A stretch of 5,570 bases of DNA, taken from positions 2,022-7,591 of the forward strand of contig WRNS01000037.1 of the NCBI GenBank assembly GCA_009776495.1, in the 5' to 3' direction. The translations under genes and the position numbers were made by a program. Under the pieces are notes generated by a model. That model saw only the letters and a program-made list of their open reading frames with translations. It searched no databases and had not been told where the DNA came from. The stretch is from Methanobrevibacter sp. GTDB taxonomy: Archaea > Methanobacteriota > Methanobacteria > Methanobacteriales > Methanobacteriaceae. Of the stretch, positions 1 to 5,263 are shown one piece after another. Numbering within the stretch: position 1 is the stretch's first letter; each line of letters opens with the position of its first letter.

Positions 1-78
1 AAAATTATTTAATGTGCTTATTAAACCACCTATAATCATGACTATGCCTGCATACTTCAAAATTACTTTTTCTTCCAT
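1..78 (-). CDS. N-terminus of a small membrane protein, cut by the window edge
   Basis: An open frame runs from an ATG at 78-76 to the left edge, giving 26 residues starting MEEKVILKYAGIVMIIGG and continuing hydrophobic. The stretch from about residue 8 looks like the start of a transmembrane helix or signal anchor. The start is supported by AGTGAT exactly 3 nt before the ATG, the same spacing seen before the vapB and HEPN genes in this window. The gene is divergent from the 292-828 gene across 213 bases of very A+T-rich DNA, which must hold both promoters. The family cannot be named from 26 residues. Confidence 0.55.
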   Translation of the reverse strand, partial: MEEKVILKYAGIVMIIGGLISTLNNF

Positions 79-205
79 GGAATCACTTTCTTATTATATT
101 CCTATAATTCTATTTTTTCTAATGATTAATAAAAAATTTTATAAATTTTATATAATATAAATGTATTATAATAAAAAAATACTCGTTTATCTTATATAAT
201 ATTTA

Positions 206-213
206 TTATATAA
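206..213 (+). promoter_or_regulatory. Candidate TATA box for the 292-828 gene
   Basis: TTATATAA lies 79-86 bases before the ATG, so transcription would start near 235 and leave a leader of about 55 nt containing AGTGAT at 280-285, 6 nt before the start codon. The whole intergenic region is A+T-rich and offers rival boxes, for example around 192-199, so the choice is tentative. Confidence 0.3.
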
Positions 214-291
214 AAGAATATTCTAATGTTATTAAGTAAAAAAGATTATAATTTGCATATCTTAAAATAAAAATAAATTAGTGATTATACA

Positions 292-828
292 ATGAATAAA
301 AAAAATTTAGTCTGGTTAATTGTTATAATTATTGTAATTTGCGCAATAGCTACTTATTTAATCTATACCTCCACTTTAACTTCTGAAAATTCTTCAAATA
401 ATATTGATTCAAATATTGAACTAAAAGGTGATGAGATTAAAATTAATGGATTTACTTGCATGATTCCAAGTAGCTATACTAATGGAACCCTTAAAAAAAG
501 CCAGGGGATAGAAACCTACGGAACTTATGAAAGTGATAGTATATATATAACCGTTTATGACAATTCTCCAGAGGGGGATAAAGTTTATCAGGGAGATATT
601 GATTACTTTGCATATGGAATAGCTAATAAAGATAATAATCCAAAAAAAGAGAATATTACAATAGCTAATCACACTATTCTTTATGTTACTCAACACTCCA
701 ATACCCGTGGGGATTATAGATTAGCTTTCTTTGAAGTTAATGGAAAAAAAGTTCTTATTGAATGGTTAGGTAGTGAAGTTACTCCCGATATCAAAAATAT
801 TATTTACAGCTTCTATAAATTGAACTAA
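292..828 (+). CDS. Membrane-anchored small extracellular protein of unknown function
   Basis: This 178-residue protein has a short positive N-terminus (MNKKN), one strongly hydrophobic helix at about residues 6-25, then a polar Ser/Asn-rich linker (about 28-43). A compact domain follows, beginning near KINGFTCMIP (about 50-59). The layout suggests a protein tethered to the outer face of the membrane, with most of it outside the cell. The domain has alternating hydrophobic strands such as DSIYITVYD and ends in KKVLIEWLGSEVT and IIYSFYKLN. I see no cysteine lipobox and no catalytic motif, and I do not recognise a named family. The start is supported by AGTGAT 6 nt upstream. The stop is only 6 bases from the end of the convergent HEPN pseudogene, and no strong oligo-T terminator follows. 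A diverged copy of its last 36 codons, including the stop, lies at 2460-2567. Confidence 0.8.
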   Translation: MNKKNLVWLIVIIIVICAIATYLIYTSTLTSENSSNNIDSNIELKGDEIKINGFTCMIPSSYTNGTLKKSQGIETYGTYESDSIYITVYDNSPEGDKVYQGDIDYFAYGIANKDNNPKKENITIANHTILYVTQHSNTRGDYRLAFFEVNGKKVLIEWLGSEVTPDIKNIIYSFYKLN

Positions 829-841
829 AATAATCTAATTT
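720..841 (+). repeat. Direct repeat, left copy: 3' end of the 292-828 gene
   Basis: This segment is repeated in the same orientation at 2459-2580. Bases 726-784 match 2465-2523 perfectly over 59 bp, third codon positions included. The rest of the coding end, from 785 to the stop at 828, differs at 11 positions by my alignment. Seven bases after the stop (AATAATC) match again, and similarity then fades with a 1-nt indel. Left of the repeat, upstream of 720, the two copies share no recognisable similarity. The pair brackets the MNT-HEPN module. Confidence 0.85.
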
Positions 842-1384
842 TTATCAATCAATTTCTTAATCTCTGTTACAAAACTCTTTGATCTATTTAATGAAGTTTT
901 AGTTTTTGATTTTATCACTTTAAAATGAGCATTATATTGAAAAGAAGACCTTTTTCTTCTTTCAAACTCAAAAGATTCAATTATCTCGTCGGCAAAATCA
1001 ATAGGACTTGAAATTCCCATTATTTGATGGGCTTCATCTTGAACTATCTCAAAGTCTTCTAAATAGTTTGATTTGAGTTTATCTCTTATAAAAACGATTA
1101 ATGCATCATTAGTGACTTTATGGGATATTTTATCTCCAACTTTATATCCAATATTCATTAAAATAGCATTTGCAATATAATACATGAATAATATGAAGTT
1201 ACAACAACCCATAAATCAGATATATTCTCTTCAAACAGAAAGTTAGCACTTCTAAGCTTTCATCTGACTTTTTAATAAATGAATCTACAATATCTATGTT
1301 ATAATCTACTTTTTTAAGCAAACCTTCATTAATATAACTTTTAACATTTATATTTGCTTCTTTAATCCTCTTATCATTTAACAT
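835..1384 (-). pseudogene. HEPN-domain toxin gene broken by two frameshifts
   Basis: Three minus-strand frames join into one HEPN-like protein of about 183 residues. It starts at the ATG at 1384-1382 (MLNDKRIKEANINV), with GGTGAT 3 nt upstream; an ATG at 1411 is in frame but lacks such a site. The first frame is good up to ...DESLEV. Adding one base near 1247-1249 continues it as ANFLFEENISDLWVVVTSYY. Adding another near 1185-1186 continues as MYYIANAILMNIGYKVGDKI and on to the TAG at 835-837. The joined SDLW...SYYSMYYIANA...GYKVGDKISH pattern and the C-terminal FERRKRSSFQY segment resemble HEPN proteins paired with MNT nucleotidyltransferases. These are helical proteins that usually act as RNA-cleaving toxins. 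I see no clear canonical R-X4-6-H motif. The gene lies 96 nt downstream of the MNT antitoxin gene on the same strand. Two 1-nt losses about 60 bases apart suggest real decay, although sequencing error is possible. Confidence 0.75.
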
Positions 1385-1430
1385 TAAATCACCAGAAAAA
1401 CAATGAATCAATGAAAGGATTAAAAAGGAA

Positions 1431-1455
1431 TTAAACTTAGGAACTATTAGTTTAA
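1431..1455. repeat. Inverted repeat between the MNT and HEPN genes
   Basis: TTAAACT (1431-1437) and AGTTTAA (1449-1455) form 7-bp perfect arms around an 11-nt loop in the gap between the antitoxin stop and the toxin start. A smaller AACTA-T-TAGTT palindrome (1442-1452) overlaps it. It could be a weak mRNA hairpin tuning toxin expression. With so few G/C pairs in such A+T-rich DNA it may also be chance. Confidence 0.3.
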
Positions 1456-1480
1456 ATTCATTAATAATTTTTCTCTTATA

Positions 1481-2083
1481 TTATGAATTTAAAATGTATT
1501 TTTTCTTTGTGCTATATAATAAATTATAATATTGTTCAATTCCATGTAAAATAACATTGCAACTAATAGCTTCACTTACAACAGTAAACTGTTTGCTTAT
1601 TATCATAGATATGAACTCTTCAAATGTGAAAAATGCAAGATGAATATTAAAAGAAAATATTCCAAATTTTCGCAAGATTAATTTTTCTTTACTTTCATCT
1701 GCAACAACCAATAAATCTATATCAGAATGCTTATTTGCTCTTCCTTTTGCATATGAACCAAACAAGAGGCCTATACAAGGAAATGTGAATTCATCGAATT
1801 TTTGGGAGATAGCTTTTATATCCTGATTTAACATGATTTCAATTCTTTTTTCAAATTCAGCTTGATATATCATAGGATTTATCTTTTTGTGTAGTTTTAT
1901 GATATTTGAAGTTCCAACCCTCTCTATTTCAACAATTTTTTCATTTTGAAATCTTTTTATAATATCATATGTGTTTTTATAATTAATTTTGGCTCCCTTT
2001 GCTACATCAGCTATATTTAGTACTTCCTGACCATGGGAAATCAAATATTTTAATATTTTTATAGAATTTCTTCCTTGTTTCAT
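1481..2083 (-). CDS. wHTH-MNT nucleotidyltransferase, antitoxin of an MNT-HEPN module
   Basis: This 200-residue protein has two parts. Residues about 6-65 look like a winged helix-turn-helix DNA-binding domain (ILKYLISHGQEVLNIADVAK, then a helix through KNTYDIIKRFQNEKIVEI). Residues about 75-190 are a minimal nucleotidyltransferase (MNT) domain with the signature GSYAKGRANKHSDID at 109-123, in which D121 and D123 are the expected metal-binding pair. In known MntA-HepT systems the MNT protein neutralises the HEPN toxin by attaching AMP to it; the same role is inferred here. The third carboxylate usual in this fold is not obvious: the candidate strand reads FNIHLAFF, with H148 where an acid might be expected. 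GAGGGT stands 3 nt before the ATG. The broken HEPN gene follows 96 nt downstream. Three palindromes directly upstream suggest that the HTH domain represses its own promoter. Confidence 0.85.
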   Translation of the reverse strand: MKQGRNSIKILKYLISHGQEVLNIADVAKGAKINYKNTYDIIKRFQNEKIVEIERVGTSNIIKLHKKINPMIYQAEFEKRIEIMLNQDIKAISQKFDEFTFPCIGLLFGSYAKGRANKHSDIDLLVVADESKEKLILRKFGIFSFNIHLAFFTFEEFISMIISKQFTVVSEAISCNVILHGIEQYYNLLYSTKKKYILNS

Positions 2084-2112
2084 ATTACCCTCATAAGATA
2101 ATCCAAATATTT

Positions 2113-2172
2113 ATGGTAGAAATACCATACCTTCATGGTATGATTACCATATAATTATGGTTATTAGACCAT
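2113..2172. promoter_or_regulatory. Triple palindromic operator array before the MNT gene
   Basis: Three 16-bp palindromes begin at 2113, 2135 and 2157, an exact 22-bp period. They read ATGGTAGAAATACCAT, ATGGTATGATTACCAT and ATGGTTATTAGACCAT. The first two have perfect 6-bp arms around 4 nt and the third has perfect 5-bp arms around 6 nt. The 6-nt spacers differ (ACCTTC, ATAATT), so only the half-sites are conserved, as expected for protein-binding sites rather than a recent tandem duplication. A 22-bp step is about two helical turns and would place bound dimers on one face of the DNA. The array ends 30 nt before the start of the wHTH-MNT gene and overlaps its likely promoter. Autorepression by that protein is the simplest reading. 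Confidence 0.8.
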
Positions 2173-2186
2173 ATAAATTTTTTCAA
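2171..2186 (-). promoter_or_regulatory. Candidate BRE/TATA promoter of the MNT-HEPN operon
   Basis: On the minus strand a purine-rich TTGAAAAAA (2186-2178) runs into TTTATAT (2177-2171), resembling an archaeal BRE plus TATA box. Transcription would start near 2147-2150, inside the middle palindrome, and the outermost palindrome would touch the TATA box. Another A+T box around 2186-2193 is possible. Confidence 0.4.
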
Positions 2187-2459
2187 AATATAAGTAATCG
2201 AACAAAAAATAATTCCAAAATATAATAATATTATTTATATAAAATTTAATAATCATGATTAATAAATTTTTCTATATTTTTATTACTGTAAGTCTTAAGA
2301 TTCATTCATAAAAAGGTATGTATTAAATTTTTAAAAAAAAATAAAAATATTTCTCAAAGGTTCTGAAGTAATTATGAGTTCACTGAAACATTAGCATAAA
2401 TTTGTGAAAATTTTAAACAAAATTTTTTATTAAAATTTTTCTTGTTTATAGTGCAACAA
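2173..2459. other. Noncoding A+T-rich stretch between the operators and the gene remnant
   Basis: I find no coding frame of convincing length or codon pattern on either strand. Apart from the promoter elements at its left edge, it holds only A/T runs and weak A4T4-type inverted repeats around 2406-2450. The frame that enters the remnant at 2460 stays open back to 2400 but has no ATG and no similarity to the intact gene, so it is not a usable start. Confidence 0.6.
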
Positions 2460-2580
2460 TTAGTTTTCTTTGAAGTTAATGGAAAAAAAGTTCTTATTGA
2501 ATGGTTAGGTAGTGAAGTTACTCTACATATCAAAAATATAATTCATAGTTTTTATAAACTGAATTAGAATAATCAATTTA
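2459..2580 (+). repeat. Direct repeat, right copy: displaced 3' end of the 292-828 gene
   Basis: This is the partner of the repeat at 720-841, in the same orientation and about 1.74 kb away. Identity begins abruptly at 2459-2460, is perfect over 2465-2523, and becomes patchy up to the stop codon at 2565-2567. A few matching bases follow. Unlike the left copy, it runs directly into long oligo-T tracts that look like a native transcription terminator. Confidence 0.85.
2460..2567 (+). pseudogene. Orphan C-terminal fragment of a paralogue or original end of the 292-828 gene
   Basis: Reading from 2460 gives LVFFEVNGKKVLIEWLGSEV followed by TLHIKNIIHSFYKLN and a TAG stop. This is 36 codons aligned without gaps to the end of the 178-residue protein. 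Twelve of 108 bases differ, and all but one of these fall after the perfect block. Several of the differences are synonymous (AGC/AGT, TTC/TTT, TTG/CTG, AAC/AAT, stop TAA/TAG), so the 3' part once evolved as coding sequence. There is no start codon, no ribosome-binding site and no N-terminal anchor, so it is not expected to be translated. Confidence 0.85.
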
Positions 2581-2616
2581 TTTTTTTTCTATTTTTTTTA
2601 TTTTTTTTTTTTTTTT
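2581..2616 (+). terminator. Oligo-T terminator behind the gene remnant
   Basis: Three T runs of 8, 8 and 16 lie 13-49 bases after the remnant's stop codon. Archaeal RNA polymerase terminates at U-rich tracts without needing a hairpin, so this fits a plus-strand terminator inherited with the gene end. The intact gene at 292-828 has only a run of five Ts near 839-843. On the minus strand the tract is oligo-A and would not stop vapC transcripts. Confidence 0.6.
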
Positions 2617-2694
2617 GATTCACAATCAATTTCGAATATTCTCATATATTATATAAAATCGCCATTTAGGATATTGTTGGTATTTTAAGTTTGT

Positions 2695-3084
2695 TTAATA
2701 AATTCTTTTAATTCCTTTAACTTTATCAAAATCTGCATCAAAAGAAGCTATTTTATTTATTTTCAGTTTTTTCATTATTTCTAATGAGAGACAATCAGCA
2801 TATGATAGTGTACCATCATAATATAGCAATGTGTGGATTGTACTATCATAAATCTGCCTATTTTCTTCAAAAATCATATAGTTATCTTTGATATTATAAT
2901 AAACTTTTTTTCCTAATTTTCCTCCAAATAAACTTGAAACATTAGTAACAGACTCTGAAATAATTAAATTAGAAACTATTTTATCCATATTAACAATTTT
3001 TTTAGCTACTTTTAAACTATCTTCATACCACTGATCTTTTTTATTAACAATAGCTGTGAAAAAAGTTGAATCAACTAAAATCAT
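2695..3084 (-). CDS. vapC: VapC-type PIN-domain ribonuclease toxin
   Basis: This 129-residue protein is the usual length for a single PIN domain. Acidic residues sit where the family's metal-binding site is expected: D5 in MILVDSTFF, E44 in LIISES, D97 in LSYADCLSLE, and D116 (with D118 and D120) in ASFDADFD. Such proteins are Mg/Mn-dependent RNases that cut tRNA, rRNA or mRNA when free of their antitoxin; the target here cannot be read from sequence. The start codon overlaps the vapB stop as ATGA (3084-3081), indicating coupled translation. GGGTGAT for this gene lies inside the end of vapB. Nothing looks broken, so the toxin is probably functional. No clear minus-strand T-tract follows the stop at 2695. 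Confidence 0.85.
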   Translation of the reverse strand: MILVDSTFFTAIVNKKDQWYEDSLKVAKKIVNMDKIVSNLIISESVTNVSSLFGGKLGKKVYYNIKDNYMIFEENRQIYDSTIHTLLYYDGTLSYADCLSLEIMKKLKINKIASFDADFDKVKGIKRIY

Positions 3085-3320
3085 GGTTTATCACCCTTTG
3101 CAACTTTCTTCTTCATTTTAACAGCATCAGTTTTGAATGGAGTTTTTCCGATTCCAATAATATCTTCAAAATTACTTTTTTTTCTAAATTCAATACTTAT
3201 ATCCCCATTTTCATCTAAAAACCATTCAACAATATCATCAACTTCAAGATTGAGTTTTTTTCTAATTTCAGTGGGGATAGCTGTTTGAAACCCTTTATAT
3301 ATTTTTGTTGAAAGAGACAT
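3081..3320 (-). CDS. vapB: VapB-type AbrB-fold antitoxin
   Basis: This 79-residue protein begins with a swapped-hairpin AbrB/SpoVT-type DNA-binding domain at about 4-47 (TKIYKGFQTAIPTEIRKKL, then LEVDDIVEWFLDENGDISIE). The pattern K-G-x-x-T-A-I-P-x-x-I-R-K-x-L is typical of this antitoxin group. The tail (about 48-79, FEDIIGIGKTPFKTDAVKMK) is the part expected to wrap around and block VapC. As a dimer it should also repress its own operon. GGTGAT (3324-3329) lies 3 nt before the ATG, which fixes the start. It is the first gene of a two-gene operon with vapC. Confidence 0.85.
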   Translation of the reverse strand: MSLSTKIYKGFQTAIPTEIRKKLNLEVDDIVEWFLDENGDISIEFRKKSNFEDIIGIGKTPFKTDAVKMKKKVAKGDKP

Positions 3321-3345
3321 TTAATCACCATTTAAATTATGTTTA

Positions 3346-3359
3346 TTATATTATTTAAA
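3346..3359 (-). promoter_or_regulatory. Candidate TATA element of vapBC
   Basis: The minus strand reads TTTAAATAATATAA about 26-39 bases before the vapB ATG, after a T/A-rich BRE-like stretch. Transcription would then start close to the GGTGAT site, giving a very short leader. The A+T-rich background makes other choices possible. Confidence 0.3.
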
Positions 3360-3520
3360 AAATTCTAATAAACTACTTATTTTCTAATAAAAAAAAAAAT
3401 TCTAAAAAAAATACTATTTTCTAATAAAAAAATAAAAATCTAAAAAAAACTACTTTCTAATAAAAAAATAAAATTCTAAAAAAAACACTTTTTCTAATAA
3501 AAAAAAATCTAAAAAAATAT
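3360..3520. repeat. Tandem A/T-rich repeats between vapBC and the DHPS-like gene
   Basis: A unit beginning TTTCTAATAAAAAAA starts at 3381, 3418, 3454 and 3491, spacings of 37, 36 and 37. Each unit has a second half beginning (T)TCTAAAAAAAA about 17-19 bases later, and a half unit lies at about 3361-3379. The basic element is therefore about 18 bp, in roughly nine imperfect copies. Read on the minus strand it is a series of T7-T11 runs separated by TTAGA motifs. That places a ladder of U-tracts downstream of the DHPS-like gene and upstream of vapB. It may stop read-through into vapBC, or it may be slippage-prone simple sequence. Confidence 0.7.
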
Positions 3521-3537
3521 TTTTTATATAATTAATA

Positions 3538-3555
3538 ATGAAAATTAATTTTCAT
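3538..3555. repeat. Perfect 18-bp palindrome
   Basis: ATGAAAATTAATTTTCAT is its own reverse complement with no spacer. It lies 113 bases past the stop of the DHPS-like gene and about 218 bases before vapB. It could be a protein-binding site or part of the 3' end of the DHPS-like transcript. Composition makes A/T palindromes common, but 18 bp without mismatch is longer than most. Confidence 0.5.
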
Positions 3556-3631
3556 GAAAAAAGTTTTAAAATAAGTTATAAAAAAAATTTAAAAATTAAT
3601 ATTTATAATAATTTAAAAATTAATGTCAAAA
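3556..3631 (-). terminator. Likely U-tract termination zone of the DHPS-like gene
   Basis: In the direction of transcription the first 37-112 bases after the stop contain T runs of about 5, 5, 5, 7 and 6. These include the 15-bp direct repeat AATTTAAAAATTAAT (3586-3600 and 3610-3624), spaced 24 bp start to start. This is the usual look of archaeal U-tract termination. The exact site cannot be fixed. Confidence 0.35.
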
Positions 3632-3667
3632 AGAATATAATTTTAATTTAATGATTTTTTTAATAAT

Positions 3668-5263
3668 TCACAAATCAAAAGGTCTTTTAAACAATTCAAA
3701 ATCCTGAACATATTCTTTACCAGTAACCATAGCTATTTCTGCTTTTTGAAGCTCTGCTCCTAAGTATGCAGCGTGTTCAAATCTTGTGATAAGGTCACGA
3801 CTTATAATTTCATCAAAAATCTCTTTTGTGCTATGTCCTTCAATAGCTAAATCTGAAACAGCCTTTTTAAAGTGAGTAACAACAATCTTACTATCTTCTG
3901 GTTTATTCCCATGAACAACCATGATCTTAAAGCTTCCTGCAGGATCTAAGATAAAGCGAGAAGATTCTTTTGCAGTTTGAACTGGTAGGTCAAATTCTTC
4001 ATATAAAACCTGAGGTTTCTTTTTATCTTTAAATAAAAGAAGATTGATTCCAAGGTCTTTTGGAATTGAACCTCTATTTTTAGCTAAAAACATCATCTTA
4101 CTAGCAATAGCTAATTCATAAACAGACCCTATAGTTTTTCCACTTTCTTCCGGAGTAAAAAGAATACTTGCACCTAACTCCATAGCTATTCCTGCAAGAA
4201 GTGCATTCACTCCAACAGAATCTGTGTCTAATAGCTCAGTAACATTTCCAACTCCAAAAAACATTGGTACTTTGTGGTTTTTTTGATACTCCCTACAGGA
4301 TATAACAGAATCAACTATACTACTACTGTTTACTGGATCTAAAATTAAATCAGCTATGATTTCAACATCTTCACTTTGACAAAGCTTTGTTAAATTAGAC
4401 ATAGCTTTAACCCTTTCTTCTGGTGTATGGGGAACTTGACCTTTGGAAAAGTTTGTTGGAAGAGCTACAGCTGGAATATTGTGACTTTTCAGAAGAGCTA
4501 ATATGTCTTCATTGTTCCCTAAATCTATGCTTAAAACTAAATCAATTCCACACTCAATAGCTACTTTTATCTCATCTGAGTTTAAGGTATCAATGCTTAA
4601 GGGCTTATCTTTCATTATAGGGCGAAGAGTATCTATCATCTCTGGAATTTTATGGGAAAAATCTTCTCCAGCTATCATTCCAATATCAATCATATCGGCT
4701 CCATGAGATAGAAAATATTCGGCTCTTTTTATTAATTCTTCATTTGTAAGAATAGGAGCATTAGCTATTTCTGCTAAAACTCTCATTGGAAAATCTTCAC
4801 CAAGAGCTAAATTCCCAACTAAGATATTGTTTGGTTTTTCAAGTAACTTTTCTTTCAATTGATGATTATTTTCAAATTCTTCAATAAATTTGAAAACCTG
4901 TTTTCTTTTTTCCTCTTCTATTAATTTATCAGCAGGTTTAACTGTGGATAGCTCAAGTTCTTCAATTAAATCTAAAACCATTCCTAAATCAGCGGCATCA
5001 GTTGATCCTTTAAACGTTGGAATATTTAATGCCGTAGCTATTTCATCTGTAGCTTTTCTCATTAAACCAGGGCTTAAAATAATATCAATATTATTTAACT
5101 CATCTTTATAAAATGTTTTAAGTTCTTTAATTATCATATTTGGGGTTAAAAAAGCAGCTATTTGAGTATCTGCAATGTGAACAATGATTTCATGATTTGA
5201 CTCATCAGTTATTTTTTTAACTAAGGGATAAGCTAAATTTCCAGTGACAACAAGTATTTTCAT
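3668..5263 (-). CDS. Dihydropteroate synthase-like protein of methanogens
   Basis: This 531-residue protein matches the architecture of the archaeal dihydropteroate-synthase-related family. Residues 1 to about 145 form an N-terminal alpha/beta domain starting MKILVVTGNLAYPLVKKI. Residues about 147-400 form a TIM-barrel pterin-binding domain with GADMIDIG (188-195), PLSIDTLNSDEI (221-232), IADLILDP (303-310) and GVGNVTELLD (337-346). A C-terminal domain spans about 405-531. These proteins are thought to bind pterins in tetrahydromethanopterin metabolism in the cytosol, but the reaction is not established for this one. The GGES(T) signature that follows the first barrel strand in true folate DHPS is replaced by GMIAGEDF, so p-aminobenzoate condensation should not be assumed. 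The start has a weak AAGGTTAA 4-5 nt upstream. It appears to stand alone, with no operon partner in the window. Its composition and intact length fit a conserved core gene. Confidence 0.85.
   Translation of the reverse strand: MKILVVTGNLAYPLVKKITDESNHEIIVHIADTQIAAFLTPNMIIKELKTFYKDELNNIDIILSPGLMRKATDEIATALNIPTFKGSTDAADLGMVLDLIEELELSTVKPADKLIEEEKRKQVFKFIEEFENNHQLKEKLLEKPNNILVGNLALGEDFPMRVLAEIANAPILTNEELIKRAEYFLSHGADMIDIGMIAGEDFSHKIPEMIDTLRPIMKDKPLSIDTLNSDEIKVAIECGIDLVLSIDLGNNEDILALLKSHNIPAVALPTNFSKGQVPHTPEERVKAMSNLTKLCQSEDVEIIADLILDPVNSSSIVDSVISCREYQKNHKVPMFFGVGNVTELLDTDSVGVNALLAGIAMELGASILFTPEESGKTIGSVYELAIASKMMFLAKNRGSIPKDLGINLLLFKDKKKPQVLYEEFDLPVQTAKESSRFILDPAGSFKIMVVHGNKPEDSKIVVTHFKKAVSDLAIEGHSTKEIFDEIISRDLITRFEHAAYLGAELQKAEIAMVTGKEYVQDFELFKRPFDL

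Noticed and set aside
421..696. Minus-strand open frame of 91 codons inside the 292-828 gene
   Set aside because: It lies wholly antisense to a gene with a good start, ribosome-binding site and a 3' coding end that shows silent substitutions in its duplicate. It has no ribosome-binding site of its own.
1199..1212. Treating the two HEPN frames as two separate overlapping genes
   Set aside because: A third frame between them supplies the missing conserved helix, and the pieces join in order into one HEPN protein. One broken gene explains all three.
2351..2460. Possible insertion-sequence end near the remnant junction (TTGTG...GTGCAACAA)
   Set aside because: No matching terminal inverted repeat, target duplication or transposase fragment could be found in the window.
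2617..2640. Small palindromes (GATT...AATC, GAATATTC) near the oligo-T tract
   Set aside because: Arms of only four bases in A/T-rich DNA are expected by chance.
3360..3520. CRISPR array
   Set aside because: The repeats are short A/T-rich units without distinct unique spacers and have no palindromic repeat core.
4503..5111. Two plus-strand open frames antisense to the DHPS-like gene
   Set aside because: Both are shadows of a strongly recognisable 531-residue gene and their Ser/Ile-rich translations have no family look.
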